Of a stretch of 64,000 bases of DNA, positions 8,567 through 16,007 are shown in pieces. This DNA comes from Cyclobacteriaceae bacterium (lineage in GTDB: Bacteria; Bacteroidota; Bacteroidia; Cytophagales; Cyclobacteriaceae), in assembly GCA_026129485.1 (NCBI GenBank), contig JAHCHY010000023.1, positions 1-64,000 on the forward strand, in the 5' to 3' direction. The notes beneath the pieces are model-generated. The model had not been told where the DNA came from. It was given only the letters and a program-made list of their open reading frames with translations, and did not search any database. Position numbers and translations under genes: made by a program. Every line of letters starts with the position of its first letter. Within the stretch, counting starts at the first letter, position 1.

Positions 8567-9229
8567 ATGTCATTCAGCAAACAACAGGTGCTTTCCATTA
8601 TTCGGCAAACCGGCTTTGTGCCGTTATTGTCGCATCATGATCCGTTTATGGCGCAGCATGTCATGGAAGCTGCCTATCGCGGAGGCGTGCGTGCTTTTGA
8701 ATACACCAACCGGCAACCGAATTCTTTCGAGGTGTTTACACATTTGTTGAAGGCTGCTGAAAAATTACCCGGGCTTGCATTAGGCATTGGGACTATTATG
8801 GATGCTGCTACAACTGAAAAGTACATCCAGGCAGGCGCGCACTTTATTATTTCCCCGATCCTGAAGCCGGGAATGGCTACCGTATGCCATGCACATAAAA
8901 AACTATGGATACCCGGCTGTGCTACACTTACTGAAATAGTAACGGCAAAAGAGCTGGGCGCTGAGCTGATCAAGTTGTTTCCGGGTTCGGTGCTGGGACC
9001 GGGATTTGTAAAAGCCATTATGCCGGTAGTGCCCGGTCTTCAGTTGATGATTACCGGGGGAGTAGAACCGACTGAGAAAAGTATTTCGGAGTGGTTTAGG
9101 GCAGGCGCCACTTGCGTGGGATTAGGCTCGCAGTTGTTTACAAAAGATGTTTTTGAAAAGAAGGATTGGGTTAAACTGGAACAGACCGTTCGGTTTGTGT
9201 TGGATATGACTATGAGTGTAAAGGCCTGA
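8567..9229 (+). CDS. eda: KDPG/KHG aldolase family protein
   Basis: A class I aldolase of 220 residues that would split 2-keto-3-deoxy-6-phosphogluconate (or 4-hydroxy-2-oxoglutarate) into pyruvate and a second carbonyl compound. The Schiff-base lysine is in AELIKLFPG (K136), matching the lysine of KFFP in Eda, and the conserved acid is E45 in FEYTNR. The glycine-rich phosphate-binding end (MITGGVEPT, CVGLGSQLF) is present. It stands alone between two gaps, with no kdgK or edd neighbour, so its physiological substrate is not set by context. The hydroxyproline pathway in this window ends at 2-oxoglutarate and does not need it. Confidence 0.85.
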   Translation: MSFSKQQVLSIIRQTGFVPLLSHHDPFMAQHVMEAAYRGGVRAFEYTNRQPNSFEVFTHLLKAAEKLPGLALGIGTIMDAATTEKYIQAGAHFIISPILKPGMATVCHAHKKLWIPGCATLTEIVTAKELGAELIKLFPGSVLGPGFVKAIMPVVPGLQLMITGGVEPTEKSISEWFRAGATCVGLGSQLFTKDVFEKKDWVKLEQTVRFVLDMTMSVKA

Positions 9230-9318
9230 ATATATAGACACACAGAAAACATAGTCGCAGTTCTATGTGATTACATAGCGTGTTCTAAAAACCGATATGC
9301 CCTATGCGGTAAAAAATG

Positions 9319-9338
9319 AAACCACATGTGGTTTTTTT
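9319..9338 (+). terminator. Rho-independent terminator after the aldolase gene
   Basis: The perfect 16-base palindrome AAACCACATGTGGTTT (9319-9334) runs into a T tract. A smaller stem-loop, CTATGT/ACATAG, lies at 9263-9278. Confidence 0.65.
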
Positions 9339-9443
9339 AATTGAATGTCGCAAAACACCCGTTAAATGGCGGGTTCAAGTATGCCAGGGTGCAATTGCGT
9401 CATTTACCTTTACATCATCAATCGCACTTAAAAAGCTTATACT

Positions 9444-10316
9444 ATGACAACAACAAAAATTACCATTAAGGCCGAAGTGAATGCCCCGGTACAAAAAGCA
9501 TGGTTTGCCTATACCGATCCGTATGCTATCACGCAATGGAACTTTGCATCAGACGACTGGCACTGCCCAAAAGCAGAAAATGATTTGCGCGTTGGCGGCA
9601 AGCTGAAATCGCGCATGGAAGCAAAGGATGGAAGCTTTGGTTTCGACTTTGAAGCCGTTTATGATGAAGTAGTTGACCAGAAAAGAATCAGCTATGTACT
9701 TGGCGATGGAAGAAAAGTGATCACCACTTTTGAGGATAAAGGTGAAAAGACGTTAATCACCACTACGTTTGATGCTGAAGGTGAGCACCCGGTTGAAATG
9801 CAGGAGCAGGGCTGGCAGGCCATACTCAATAATTACAAAGCTTATGCAGAACGTATTGTAAACCTGGAGCCCCTGCATTTTTCGGTGGAAATAAAGGCAT
9901 CGGTAGAAAAAGTATTTGATACGATGCTGGCAGACAAAACATATCGCGAATGGACTGCGGAGTTTAACCCGGGCTCATTCTACCGGGGTTCGTGGAGCAA
10001 GGGAAGCAGGATTTTGTTTTTAGGTGTTAACCAGGCAGGTAAAGAAGAAGGCATGGTTGGAACCATCCGGGAAAGCATTCCTAACAAGTTTGTTTCCATT
10101 GAGCACCAGGGGTTGGTAAGCAATGGCGTGGAGATAACTTCAGGGCCTGCCATTAAAGGCTGGGCGGGCGCACATGAAAATTATACGTTTGCTCAATCCG
10201 GGAAAGGCACAATGGTTACAGTTGATGTGGATTCCAACAACGAGTACAAAGGGTACTTTTCAGATGCCTGGCCGCGTGCGCTCAATAAGTTGAAGCAGAT
10301 TTGTGAAGCGAACTGA
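9444..10316 (+). CDS. Two-domain SRPBCC (AHSA1-like) protein
   Basis: A 290-residue protein made of two START-like/SRPBCC domains in tandem. The first (about 1-137) begins ITIKAEVNAPVQKAWFAYTD and ends GWQAILNNYKAYAERI. The second (about 145-290) restarts with SVEIKASVEKVFDTMLADKTYREW and ends AWPRALNKLKQICEA. Usual AHSA1-family proteins have one such domain of about 140-160 residues, so this is a fusion or internal duplication. The family binds hydrophobic ligands or partner proteins, but no role can be assigned. It starts a run of small plus-strand genes (VOC, two DUF1801). Confidence 0.82.
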   Translation: MTTTKITIKAEVNAPVQKAWFAYTDPYAITQWNFASDDWHCPKAENDLRVGGKLKSRMEAKDGSFGFDFEAVYDEVVDQKRISYVLGDGRKVITTFEDKGEKTLITTTFDAEGEHPVEMQEQGWQAILNNYKAYAERIVNLEPLHFSVEIKASVEKVFDTMLADKTYREWTAEFNPGSFYRGSWSKGSRILFLGVNQAGKEEGMVGTIRESIPNKFVSIEHQGLVSNGVEITSGPAIKGWAGAHENYTFAQSGKGTMVTVDVDSNNEYKGYFSDAWPRALNKLKQICEAN

Positions 10317-10347
10317 TTGATAATTTCTTTAATTAAACTAAAAAAAT

Positions 10348-10767
10348 ATGCATCCCATCTATCCTTGCCTGTGGTTTAATAACAATGCGCAGGAGGCTGC
10401 CGGGTTTTATTGCTCTGTTTTCAAAACCTCTAAGCTGGTCAGCACATCACCCATGGTGGTAATATTTGAGTTGAACGGACGCAGGTTTATGGGTCTGAAC
10501 GGAGGCTCGCAGTTTACCTTTAACGAATCGGTATCATTTGTAGTAGAGTGCGATACGCAGGCTGAAATTGATCATTATTGGAATGAGCTTACCAAAGGGG
10601 GAAGCGAAAGCATGTGTGGCTGGCTGAAAGACAAATACGGGGTTTCGTGGCAGGTTGTGCCAACCATTTTACCGCAGTTGATGGAAGACCCGGATCGCGC
10701 TGAGCGCGTGGTGCAGGCATTTATGAAAATGAAGAAGTTTGACATTGAAGCTTTATTAAAAGCCTGA
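10348..10767 (+). CDS. VOC family protein (PhnB/glyoxalase-like)
   Basis: A 139-residue protein of the PhnB-like branch of the vicinal oxygen chelate superfamily. The opening IYPCLWFNNNAQEAAGFYCSVF, the central FMGLNGG and the SCGWLKDKYGVSWQVVP-type ending (here MCGWLKDKYGVSWQVVPTIL) are characteristic. Such proteins are often annotated 3-demethylubiquinone methyltransferase-like, but real activity is unknown. It follows the SRPBCC gene by 31 bases and precedes DUF1801 by 3 bases. Confidence 0.85.
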   Translation: MHPIYPCLWFNNNAQEAAGFYCSVFKTSKLVSTSPMVVIFELNGRRFMGLNGGSQFTFNESVSFVVECDTQAEIDHYWNELTKGGSESMCGWLKDKYGVSWQVVPTILPQLMEDPDRAERVVQAFMKMKKFDIEALLKA

Positions 10768-10770
10768 CTT

Positions 10771-11160
10771 ATGGCGGCACAGAATATGAACGAATACATC
10801 CGGGCTTTTCCGGGTGAGGCCGGGGCAAGGCTAAGGCAGATCAGGACGTTGATCAGGAAGACTATTCCGGAAGCTGAGGAAAAGATAAGCTATGGTATGC
10901 CTTCGTTTTCGCTTAACGGAAAATACCTGGTCTATTTTGCAGCGCACAAAAAGCACATCGGGCTTTACCCGTTGCCAAAGGCAAGCGCCTTGCTGGAAAA
11001 ATCATTCGCGAAATACAAAACATCAGGGCGGGGCACGATACAGTTTCAGATGGACGAACCTTTGCCGCTTGCCTTGATAGCAAAAATTGTAAAGCTGCGG
11101 GCAAAAGAAAACCTGGCGAAGGCAAAGAAACCCACCGCCCGTAAACAAAAAACAGCCTGA
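10771..11160 (+). CDS. DUF1801 (YdhG-like) protein, first copy
   Basis: A 129-residue protein of the DUF1801/YdhG family (relatives include the Bacillus iron chaperone Fra). Family motifs are visible: INEYI-like opening MNEYIRAFPGE, the IPEAEEKISYGMPSF strand, YLVYFAAHKKHIGLYP, and the SGRGTIQFQMDEPLPLALIAKIVKLR ending (shown here in parts). A lysine-rich tail (AKAKKPTARKQKTA) follows. It begins 3 bases after the VOC gene, so they are surely co-transcribed. Metal or haem binding is not evident from the sequence. Confidence 0.85.
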   Translation: MAAQNMNEYIRAFPGEAGARLRQIRTLIRKTIPEAEEKISYGMPSFSLNGKYLVYFAAHKKHIGLYPLPKASALLEKSFAKYKTSGRGTIQFQMDEPLPLALIAKIVKLRAKENLAKAKKPTARKQKTA

Positions 11161-11206
11161 ACCAAATCGCAAATCTTAAATTTTGAATTTCAAATCCTGA
11201 ATTAAT

Positions 11207-11581
11207 ATGCAACGCATTCCTGCCAAAGATATAGATGAATATATAGCCGCATTTCAGGGTAAGGTCCGGGAGAGCCTGGTAAAGCTAAGGGCTACTATAA
11301 ATAAGGCTGCACCGAAGGCTGAGGAGAAGATGAGCTATGCGATCCCTACTTTCTTTTTGAACGGGAAGAACCTGGTTCACTTTGCCGCGTTTGAGAAACA
11401 TGTGGGTTTCTATCCTACTCCTTCAGGCATTGCGGCATTTGCCAAAGAGCTAAAGCCTTACAAGACTTCAAAAGGAGCAGTACAATTTCCGTTAGATAAA
11501 CCCTTGCCGCTTACGCTGATTGCTAAAATCGTAAAGCTGAGGGTAAAGGAAAACGAAGAATCAGAAGTCAGCAACCCGTAA
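11207..11581 (+). CDS. DUF1801 (YdhG-like) protein, second copy
   Basis: A 124-residue paralogue of the gene just upstream, with the same order of motifs: IDEYIAAFQGKV, APKAEEKMSYAIPTF, NLVHFAAFEKHVGFYP, TSKGAVQFPLDKPLPLTLIA. It lacks the lysine-rich tail of the first copy. The two are separated by 46 bases and probably arose by tandem duplication, since diverged. Function unknown; see the first copy. Confidence 0.85.
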   Translation: MQRIPAKDIDEYIAAFQGKVRESLVKLRATINKAAPKAEEKMSYAIPTFFLNGKNLVHFAAFEKHVGFYPTPSGIAAFAKELKPYKTSKGAVQFPLDKPLPLTLIAKIVKLRVKENEESEVSNP

Positions 11582-11691
11582 ATGAAAGACAGCCTGAACC
11601 GGTTGCGAGCCTTGAATTTAATTTTATTTCAACTTTGCTAAAATAATCTAAAGCATCAGCCGTCTATGCAGCTATAAAATAGACCGGGCCG

Positions 11692-12258
11692 ATGGATCTG
11701 GCAATGCAAGAGTTAAAGCAAAACACCTTTCTGCGCGAGAAGGATAAGCTGCTGGGGTTTATCCGGAACCGGGTTTCTACGATAGAAGAAGCGGAAGACA
11801 TCCTGCAGGATGTATTTTACCAGTTTATAGCCGGCTTTCAAACTATCGACTCGCTGGATCGGGTAACCTCCTGGCTTTATAGCGTAGCGCGCAATAAAAT
11901 TATTGATCGCTACCGCAGGGATGCAGCCCGGCCGCAGCGTACCGATTTTGAGTGGCAGGCCGGCCGCGATGAAGATGCGCCCCTGACCTTGCAGGAAATT
12001 TTGCCCGACCTGGATAGCAGCCCGGAGGCTACGTTATTGCGGGAAGCCATCTGGGATGAGATTACCGAAGCATTGGGTGAGCTTCCTGCCGAGCAGCGTG
12101 AAATTTTTATTCTGAATGAAATTGAAGAAAAGGGATTTCGCGAGATAGCAGAGGAAACGGGTGTGTCCATCAATACCCTGTTATCGCGTAAGCGGTATGC
12201 CATAATTGCCTTGCGTAAACGGCTGCAAAAGCTTTATGATGATTTGGTTAAAGATTAA
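11692..12258 (+). CDS. ECF RNA polymerase sigma factor, second
   Basis: A 188-residue ECF sigma factor. The sigma-2 region shows EEAEDILQDVFYQFIAGF and VTSWLYSVARNKIIDRYRR. The sigma-4 region shows LPAEQREIFILNEIEEKGFR then EIAEETGVSINTLLSRKRYA. The internal ATG at 11704 (MQELKQ) is an equally good start. Unlike the factor at 1095 it is followed not by an obvious anti-sigma factor but by a small two-helix membrane protein 19 bases downstream. That neighbour could serve the same purpose. Confidence 0.9.
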   Translation: MDLAMQELKQNTFLREKDKLLGFIRNRVSTIEEAEDILQDVFYQFIAGFQTIDSLDRVTSWLYSVARNKIIDRYRRDAARPQRTDFEWQAGRDEDAPLTLQEILPDLDSSPEATLLREAIWDEITEALGELPAEQREIFILNEIEEKGFREIAEETGVSINTLLSRKRYAIIALRKRLQKLYDDLVKD

Positions 12259-12277
12259 TTCTTAAAAAGATAATGAT

Positions 12278-12643
12278 ATGAACAAGAGTGTTAAGATTGT
12301 GAAGGTGCTGATCCTGGTTATTGTGGGAGTCAGCATCGTGCTGGGGGTAGTGTGGGGTACCATGTATTTATGGAACTGGCTGGTGCCGGATTTATTCCAT
12401 GGCCCGGTTATTAATATCTGGCAAACAACAGGCTTACTATTGCTTTCACGGATTTTGTTCGGGCGCTGGGGAGGTGGCTGCAAGCACAGGCATAACCCCG
12501 GCCCGTGGAAACACTACTGGAAAGAAAAGTGGGCGGGCATGGATGCCTCCGAGCGTGAGAAGTTCAAGCAAAAGCTTAAAGAAAAATGGTGCTATAAGCC
12601 CGGAAGCACTCCGGCCGGAGATTCAGGCGCTTCAAACGGTTGA
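12278..12643 (+). CDS. Small membrane protein paired with ECF sigma factor
   Basis: I do not recognise this 121-residue protein. It has two predicted membrane helices, at about residues 8-32 and 44-62, then a basic, tryptophan- and histidine-rich soluble tail (WGGGCKHRHNPGPWKHYWKE) with a charged helix DASEREKFKQKLKEKW and a glycine/serine end. The cysteine and histidine cluster (C, H, H in CKHRH) could bind metal. It lies 19 bases after the ECF sigma gene on the same strand, so a regulatory or anti-sigma-like role is possible but unproven. Confidence 0.7.
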   Translation: MNKSVKIVKVLILVIVGVSIVLGVVWGTMYLWNWLVPDLFHGPVINIWQTTGLLLLSRILFGRWGGGCKHRHNPGPWKHYWKEKWAGMDASEREKFKQKLKEKWCYKPGSTPAGDSGASNG

Positions 12644-12732
12644 GGCGCCACTTCACTGAAAAATCACCAAAATATTTCCAAAAAACCCGAACCATTGCCA
12701 GGAAATGGCGTTCAAGGAAACTGTGGAAACTT

Positions 12733-12762
12733 TTGATAAAGCTAATAGTTTCCATACTTTTG
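12733..12762 (+). promoter_or_regulatory. Candidate Bacteroidota promoter of the TetR/RND operon
   Basis: TTG at 12733-12735 and TACTTTTG at 12755-12762 (19 bases apart) match the Bacteroidota TTG / TAnnTTTG pattern. The box ends 8 bases before the chosen ATG at 12771, so the transcript would have almost no leader. This fits the start chosen for the TetR gene, because the box would lie inside the coding region if translation began at 12705. Confidence 0.45.
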
Positions 12763-12770
12763 CCGCCCCT

Positions 12771-13418
12771 ATGGACGAATTACAGACATACGATAAAATT
12801 TTAGAAGGCGCAGAAGCGCTTTTCATGAAGTACGGCATCCGGAGTGTTACGATGGATGACATTGCGCGGCACCTGGCCGTTTCCAAGAAAACTTTGTACC
12901 AGCATTTTGCCGATAAAGAAGACCTGGTGTATAAAATGTCGGAAACATTCCTGGAACGCGCTTTCAATCAATATGATGCCATTGCCCACAGCTCTAAAAA
13001 CTCGATCGAAGAGTTAAGCAAAATATCAGTTTGCATGAGGCGCGATATGGAGCACATGAATCCTTCCATGCTGTTCGATTTGCAGAAATATCATCCCAGG
13101 GCATGGAACCTGTGGAGCCGTTATAAAGGCAAAGTGATCAGCGAGTCGATCATGCGAAACATCAGGCGGGGTATTGAAGACGGTTATTTCCGGCCGGAAA
13201 TCAAGCCGGAGATCATGGCGGTGATCCGTATTGTGCTGATTGAAAACGCTTTCGATGACCAGCTGTTTCCGCGTGAGCGGTTTAGCCTGGCCGATGTTCA
13301 ATCGCAGCTCTTCGATTTGTTTGTACACGGGCTGTGTACCGAAAAAGGAAAAAAATTATACCAGAAATACAAAGAGAATACCCAAATAACTAACCAACCC
13401 AATGAAGCAGTTTTATAA
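12771..13418 (+). CDS. TetR/AcrR-family transcriptional regulator
   Basis: A DNA-binding regulator of about 215 residues. The N-terminal helix-turn-helix domain is clear: ILEGAEALFMKYGIRSVTMD, then IARHLAVSKKTLYQHFADKE. The C-terminal ligand-binding helices are not family-specific. The frame is open from 12705, but the ATG at 12771 (MDELQTYDKI) matches the usual TetR N-terminus and a promoter box lies just before it. The end overlaps the TolC gene by 17 bases, so the regulator is the first gene of the efflux operon it presumably represses. Confidence 0.88.
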   Translation: MDELQTYDKILEGAEALFMKYGIRSVTMDDIARHLAVSKKTLYQHFADKEDLVYKMSETFLERAFNQYDAIAHSSKNSIEELSKISVCMRRDMEHMNPSMLFDLQKYHPRAWNLWSRYKGKVISESIMRNIRRGIEDGYFRPEIKPEIMAVIRIVLIENAFDDQLFPRERFSLADVQSQLFDLFVHGLCTEKGKKLYQKYKENTQITNQPNEAVL

Positions 13419-14817
13419 ATTATATGTCTTGTTGGCTTGCGTAGCCGCAGCACCGGCTGTGCAGGCCCAAACTACATTTACGTTACAACAATGTATAGAT
13501 TATGCGCTGGAGAATTCCGTACAGGTTCAGAATGCCCGGCTGGATGAGGAGATAGCCCAGGCAAAAGTTAACGAAACCATTGGTATCGGCTTGCCGCAGA
13601 TCAGCGGAAATGCAACCGTTATGCACAACAATAAATTGCCGAGGTTCTTTAACACCTACACAGGCCCGGGTGGTTTTATTGATTTCAGCGGAATACCCGG
13701 CATACAACCCGGTGATGTGGTGGCTGCCGAAAACTTCTTTCAATTGAAGAGCAGTGGCGATGTTGCCCTTTCGGTTAATCAATTGATCTTTAGCGGCTCG
13801 TACATTGTTGGGCTTAAGGCATCCAGAACATACAAAGACCTGGCGTACAAAACCATGGCCCAATCAAAAGAGCAGATCATCCAGCAGGTAACCAAAGCTT
13901 ACTATACCGTTCTGATAAATAAAGAACGCATTACCCTGTTTACCAGCAACATTGCGCGTGTTGATTCCTTACTGAGAAATACAAGGGCGCTTTATGAGAA
14001 CGGGTTTGCCGAAAGCATTGATGCCGACCGTATCCAGGTAACACTCAATAATCTGGTTGTAGAGCGTGATAAATTTTTAAATATGAACGAGCTGGGTATT
14101 GCTTTGCTGAAATTCCAGATGAACTACCCCATGAACCAGGCGATTGATGTAGCCGGCAGCATCAAGGATATCCAGGTTGAGTCAGCCGTGGCGCATGAAG
14201 AGCTTAATTATTCCGGCAGGCCCGATTACCAGTTGCTGGAGGTTAGCAAGCAATTGCAGGAGCTTAACATCAAAAATAACTTCGCAGCTTCTTTACCCAC
14301 CTTGTCGGCATTCGCCAAGTATGGTTATTCTACGCAATCGCCCAATGTGGGCGGCTTGTTCAAGACAAATTCCAACTTTGATGAAGTTCCGGGCGTAGGG
14401 CCCGATAAATGGTATGATTACTCCAACTTAGGATTAAGCCTTAACATACCGATTTTTTCAGGGCTTCAGAACCGGTTTAAAGTTCAGCAGGAAAAAATTG
14501 CGCTTGAAAAGATCAATAACAACTTCCGCAGCTTAAAGGCGGGTATCGACCTCGAAGTGCAGCAGGCCGGGCTGAACTACGATAATGCGCTTAAATCCTT
14601 AAAGGCCCAGCAACAAAACATGGAGCTGGCGGCCAAGGTAGCCAACGTTACCAAAATTAAGTACGAGCAGGGCGTAGGATCGAACATTGAAGTGATTGAT
14701 GCGGAAGATGCGCTCCGCCAGGCGCAGACCAACTACTACAATGCATTGTTCGATGCGCTGGTAGCCAAAGTTGATTTAGACAAGGCATACGGCAAGCTGA
14801 TGCCGGCAACAAAATAA
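13402..14817 (+). CDS. TolC-family outer membrane protein of the RND pump
   Basis: A 471-residue OEP-family channel. It has a signal peptide (MKQFYKLYVLLACVAAAPAV, cleaved before QAQTTFT), the LQQCIDYALENSVQVQNARL opening of the family, and a second long helical repeat ending GVGSNIEVIDAEDALRQAQT. It overlaps the TetR gene and is followed 30 bases later by the adaptor and then the pump. It should form the outer-membrane part of the tripartite RND efflux system. Confidence 0.9.
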   Translation: MKQFYKLYVLLACVAAAPAVQAQTTFTLQQCIDYALENSVQVQNARLDEEIAQAKVNETIGIGLPQISGNATVMHNNKLPRFFNTYTGPGGFIDFSGIPGIQPGDVVAAENFFQLKSSGDVALSVNQLIFSGSYIVGLKASRTYKDLAYKTMAQSKEQIIQQVTKAYYTVLINKERITLFTSNIARVDSLLRNTRALYENGFAESIDADRIQVTLNNLVVERDKFLNMNELGIALLKFQMNYPMNQAIDVAGSIKDIQVESAVAHEELNYSGRPDYQLLEVSKQLQELNIKNNFAASLPTLSAFAKYGYSTQSPNVGGLFKTNSNFDEVPGVGPDKWYDYSNLGLSLNIPIFSGLQNRFKVQQEKIALEKINNNFRSLKAGIDLEVQQAGLNYDNALKSLKAQQQNMELAAKVANVTKIKYEQGVGSNIEVIDAEDALRQAQTNYYNALFDALVAKVDLDKAYGKLMPATK

Positions 14818-14847
14818 ACAAGTAACCAAAAACAATTTCCCTATACT

Positions 14848-15969
14848 ATGAAATCAAGATATACAAGCATGATAATCGCTTCGGCTTTAGCCGGTGCGTT
14901 GCTGATAGGTTGTGGCGAAGAAGCTAAGGAAGCAAAGCTTGCCGGGCTAAAAAAGAAACAATCGGAGCTGGCAAAGCAGATTGCCGACCTGGAAAAAGAA
15001 CTGGCAACCGGTAAAGACAGCCTGGCGGTTCGTTCAAAAGACGTAGCGGTAGTAGAGCTGAAGCCGCGCACGTTCGATCATTATGTGCAAACACAGGGTT
15101 TGGTAGAATCAGAAGATAACATTCTGATCAGCGCTAAAGGAATGGGAGTGGTTACACAGGTGCTGGTTAAGGAAGGCCAGCAGGTAGCCAAAGGTCAGAC
15201 ACTGGCGCAGATTGATAACTCGGTGATCGTTCGCAACATTGAAGGTTTGAAGGCCCAGCTGGAGCTGGCTGTTTCCGTTTTCGAGCGCCAGAAAAACCTG
15301 TGGGATCAGAAGATTGGCACCGAAGTGCAGTACCTGCAGGCTAAAACACAAAAGGAAAGCTTGGAGAAGCAGCTTGCTGCCGTACAGGAGCAAAACGAGC
15401 AAACCAAAATCAAGAGTCCTGTTGCGGGTATAATTGACTTGCTGAATGTGAAGGTAGGTGAAAATATTTCGCCCGGCATGCCGGCAGCGTTAGTTACCAA
15501 TAATGATGACCTGAAAGTAAAGGCACACGTATCGGAAGCGTATGTTGCTTCCGTGAAAAAAGGAAACAGGATCACGGTTGTGTTTCCGGATATCAACAAG
15601 CAGGTGCAGGCAACCGTATCGTTTGTAGGAAGAAATATTGATCCGCTGTCGCGCACATTCGCCATTGAAGCAGAGCTTCCTTCAAACCCCGATTTACGCC
15701 CGAACATGACTGCATTGCTGAAGATTGTTTACGAATCATTTCCGTCTGCCCTGGTAGTGCCGGTAAATACCGTGCAGGATATTAAAGGCGAGAAGGTAGT
15801 TTACACAGCCGAAGCGCAGGGTAACAAAACCGTTGTGAAGAAAAATAGTGTAACTGTAAATGGCGTGTTTGATGGCGGAGCGCAGGTTGAAGGGTTGAAG
15901 GCCGGTGATAAAGTAATATCGGCAGGCTTCCAGGGGTTAAGCGAAGGTCAGTACGTAACCATTCAGTAA
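14848..15969 (+). CDS. RND efflux periplasmic adaptor, lipoprotein
   Basis: A 373-residue HlyD/AcrA-type adaptor anchored by a lipid: the signal ends ALAGALLIGC with the lipidated cysteine near residue 22. A helical stretch (AKLAGLKKKQSELAKQIADL) precedes the first lipoyl half (VQTQGLVESEDNILISAKGM), a hairpin of about 60 residues, the second half (IKSPVAGIIDLLNVKVGENI), the beta-barrel and the membrane-proximal domain. Between the TolC gene and the pump gene in one operon. Confidence 0.9.
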   Translation: MKSRYTSMIIASALAGALLIGCGEEAKEAKLAGLKKKQSELAKQIADLEKELATGKDSLAVRSKDVAVVELKPRTFDHYVQTQGLVESEDNILISAKGMGVVTQVLVKEGQQVAKGQTLAQIDNSVIVRNIEGLKAQLELAVSVFERQKNLWDQKIGTEVQYLQAKTQKESLEKQLAAVQEQNEQTKIKSPVAGIIDLLNVKVGENISPGMPAALVTNNDDLKVKAHVSEAYVASVKKGNRITVVFPDINKQVQATVSFVGRNIDPLSRTFAIEAELPSNPDLRPNMTALLKIVYESFPSALVVPVNTVQDIKGEKVVYTAEAQGNKTVVKKNSVTVNGVFDGGAQVEGLKAGDKVISAGFQGLSEGQYVTIQ

Positions 15970-16007
15970 CCCGGCTTTCGGTTTTTCAACTTATTAAAGC
16001 GTAATCT

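Noticed and set aside
8567-9229. A role of the KDPG/KHG aldolase in hydroxyproline breakdown
   Set aside because: The pathway encoded at 38-43 kb ends at 2-oxoglutarate and does not go through 4-hydroxy-2-oxoglutarate; the gene is also 29 kb away.
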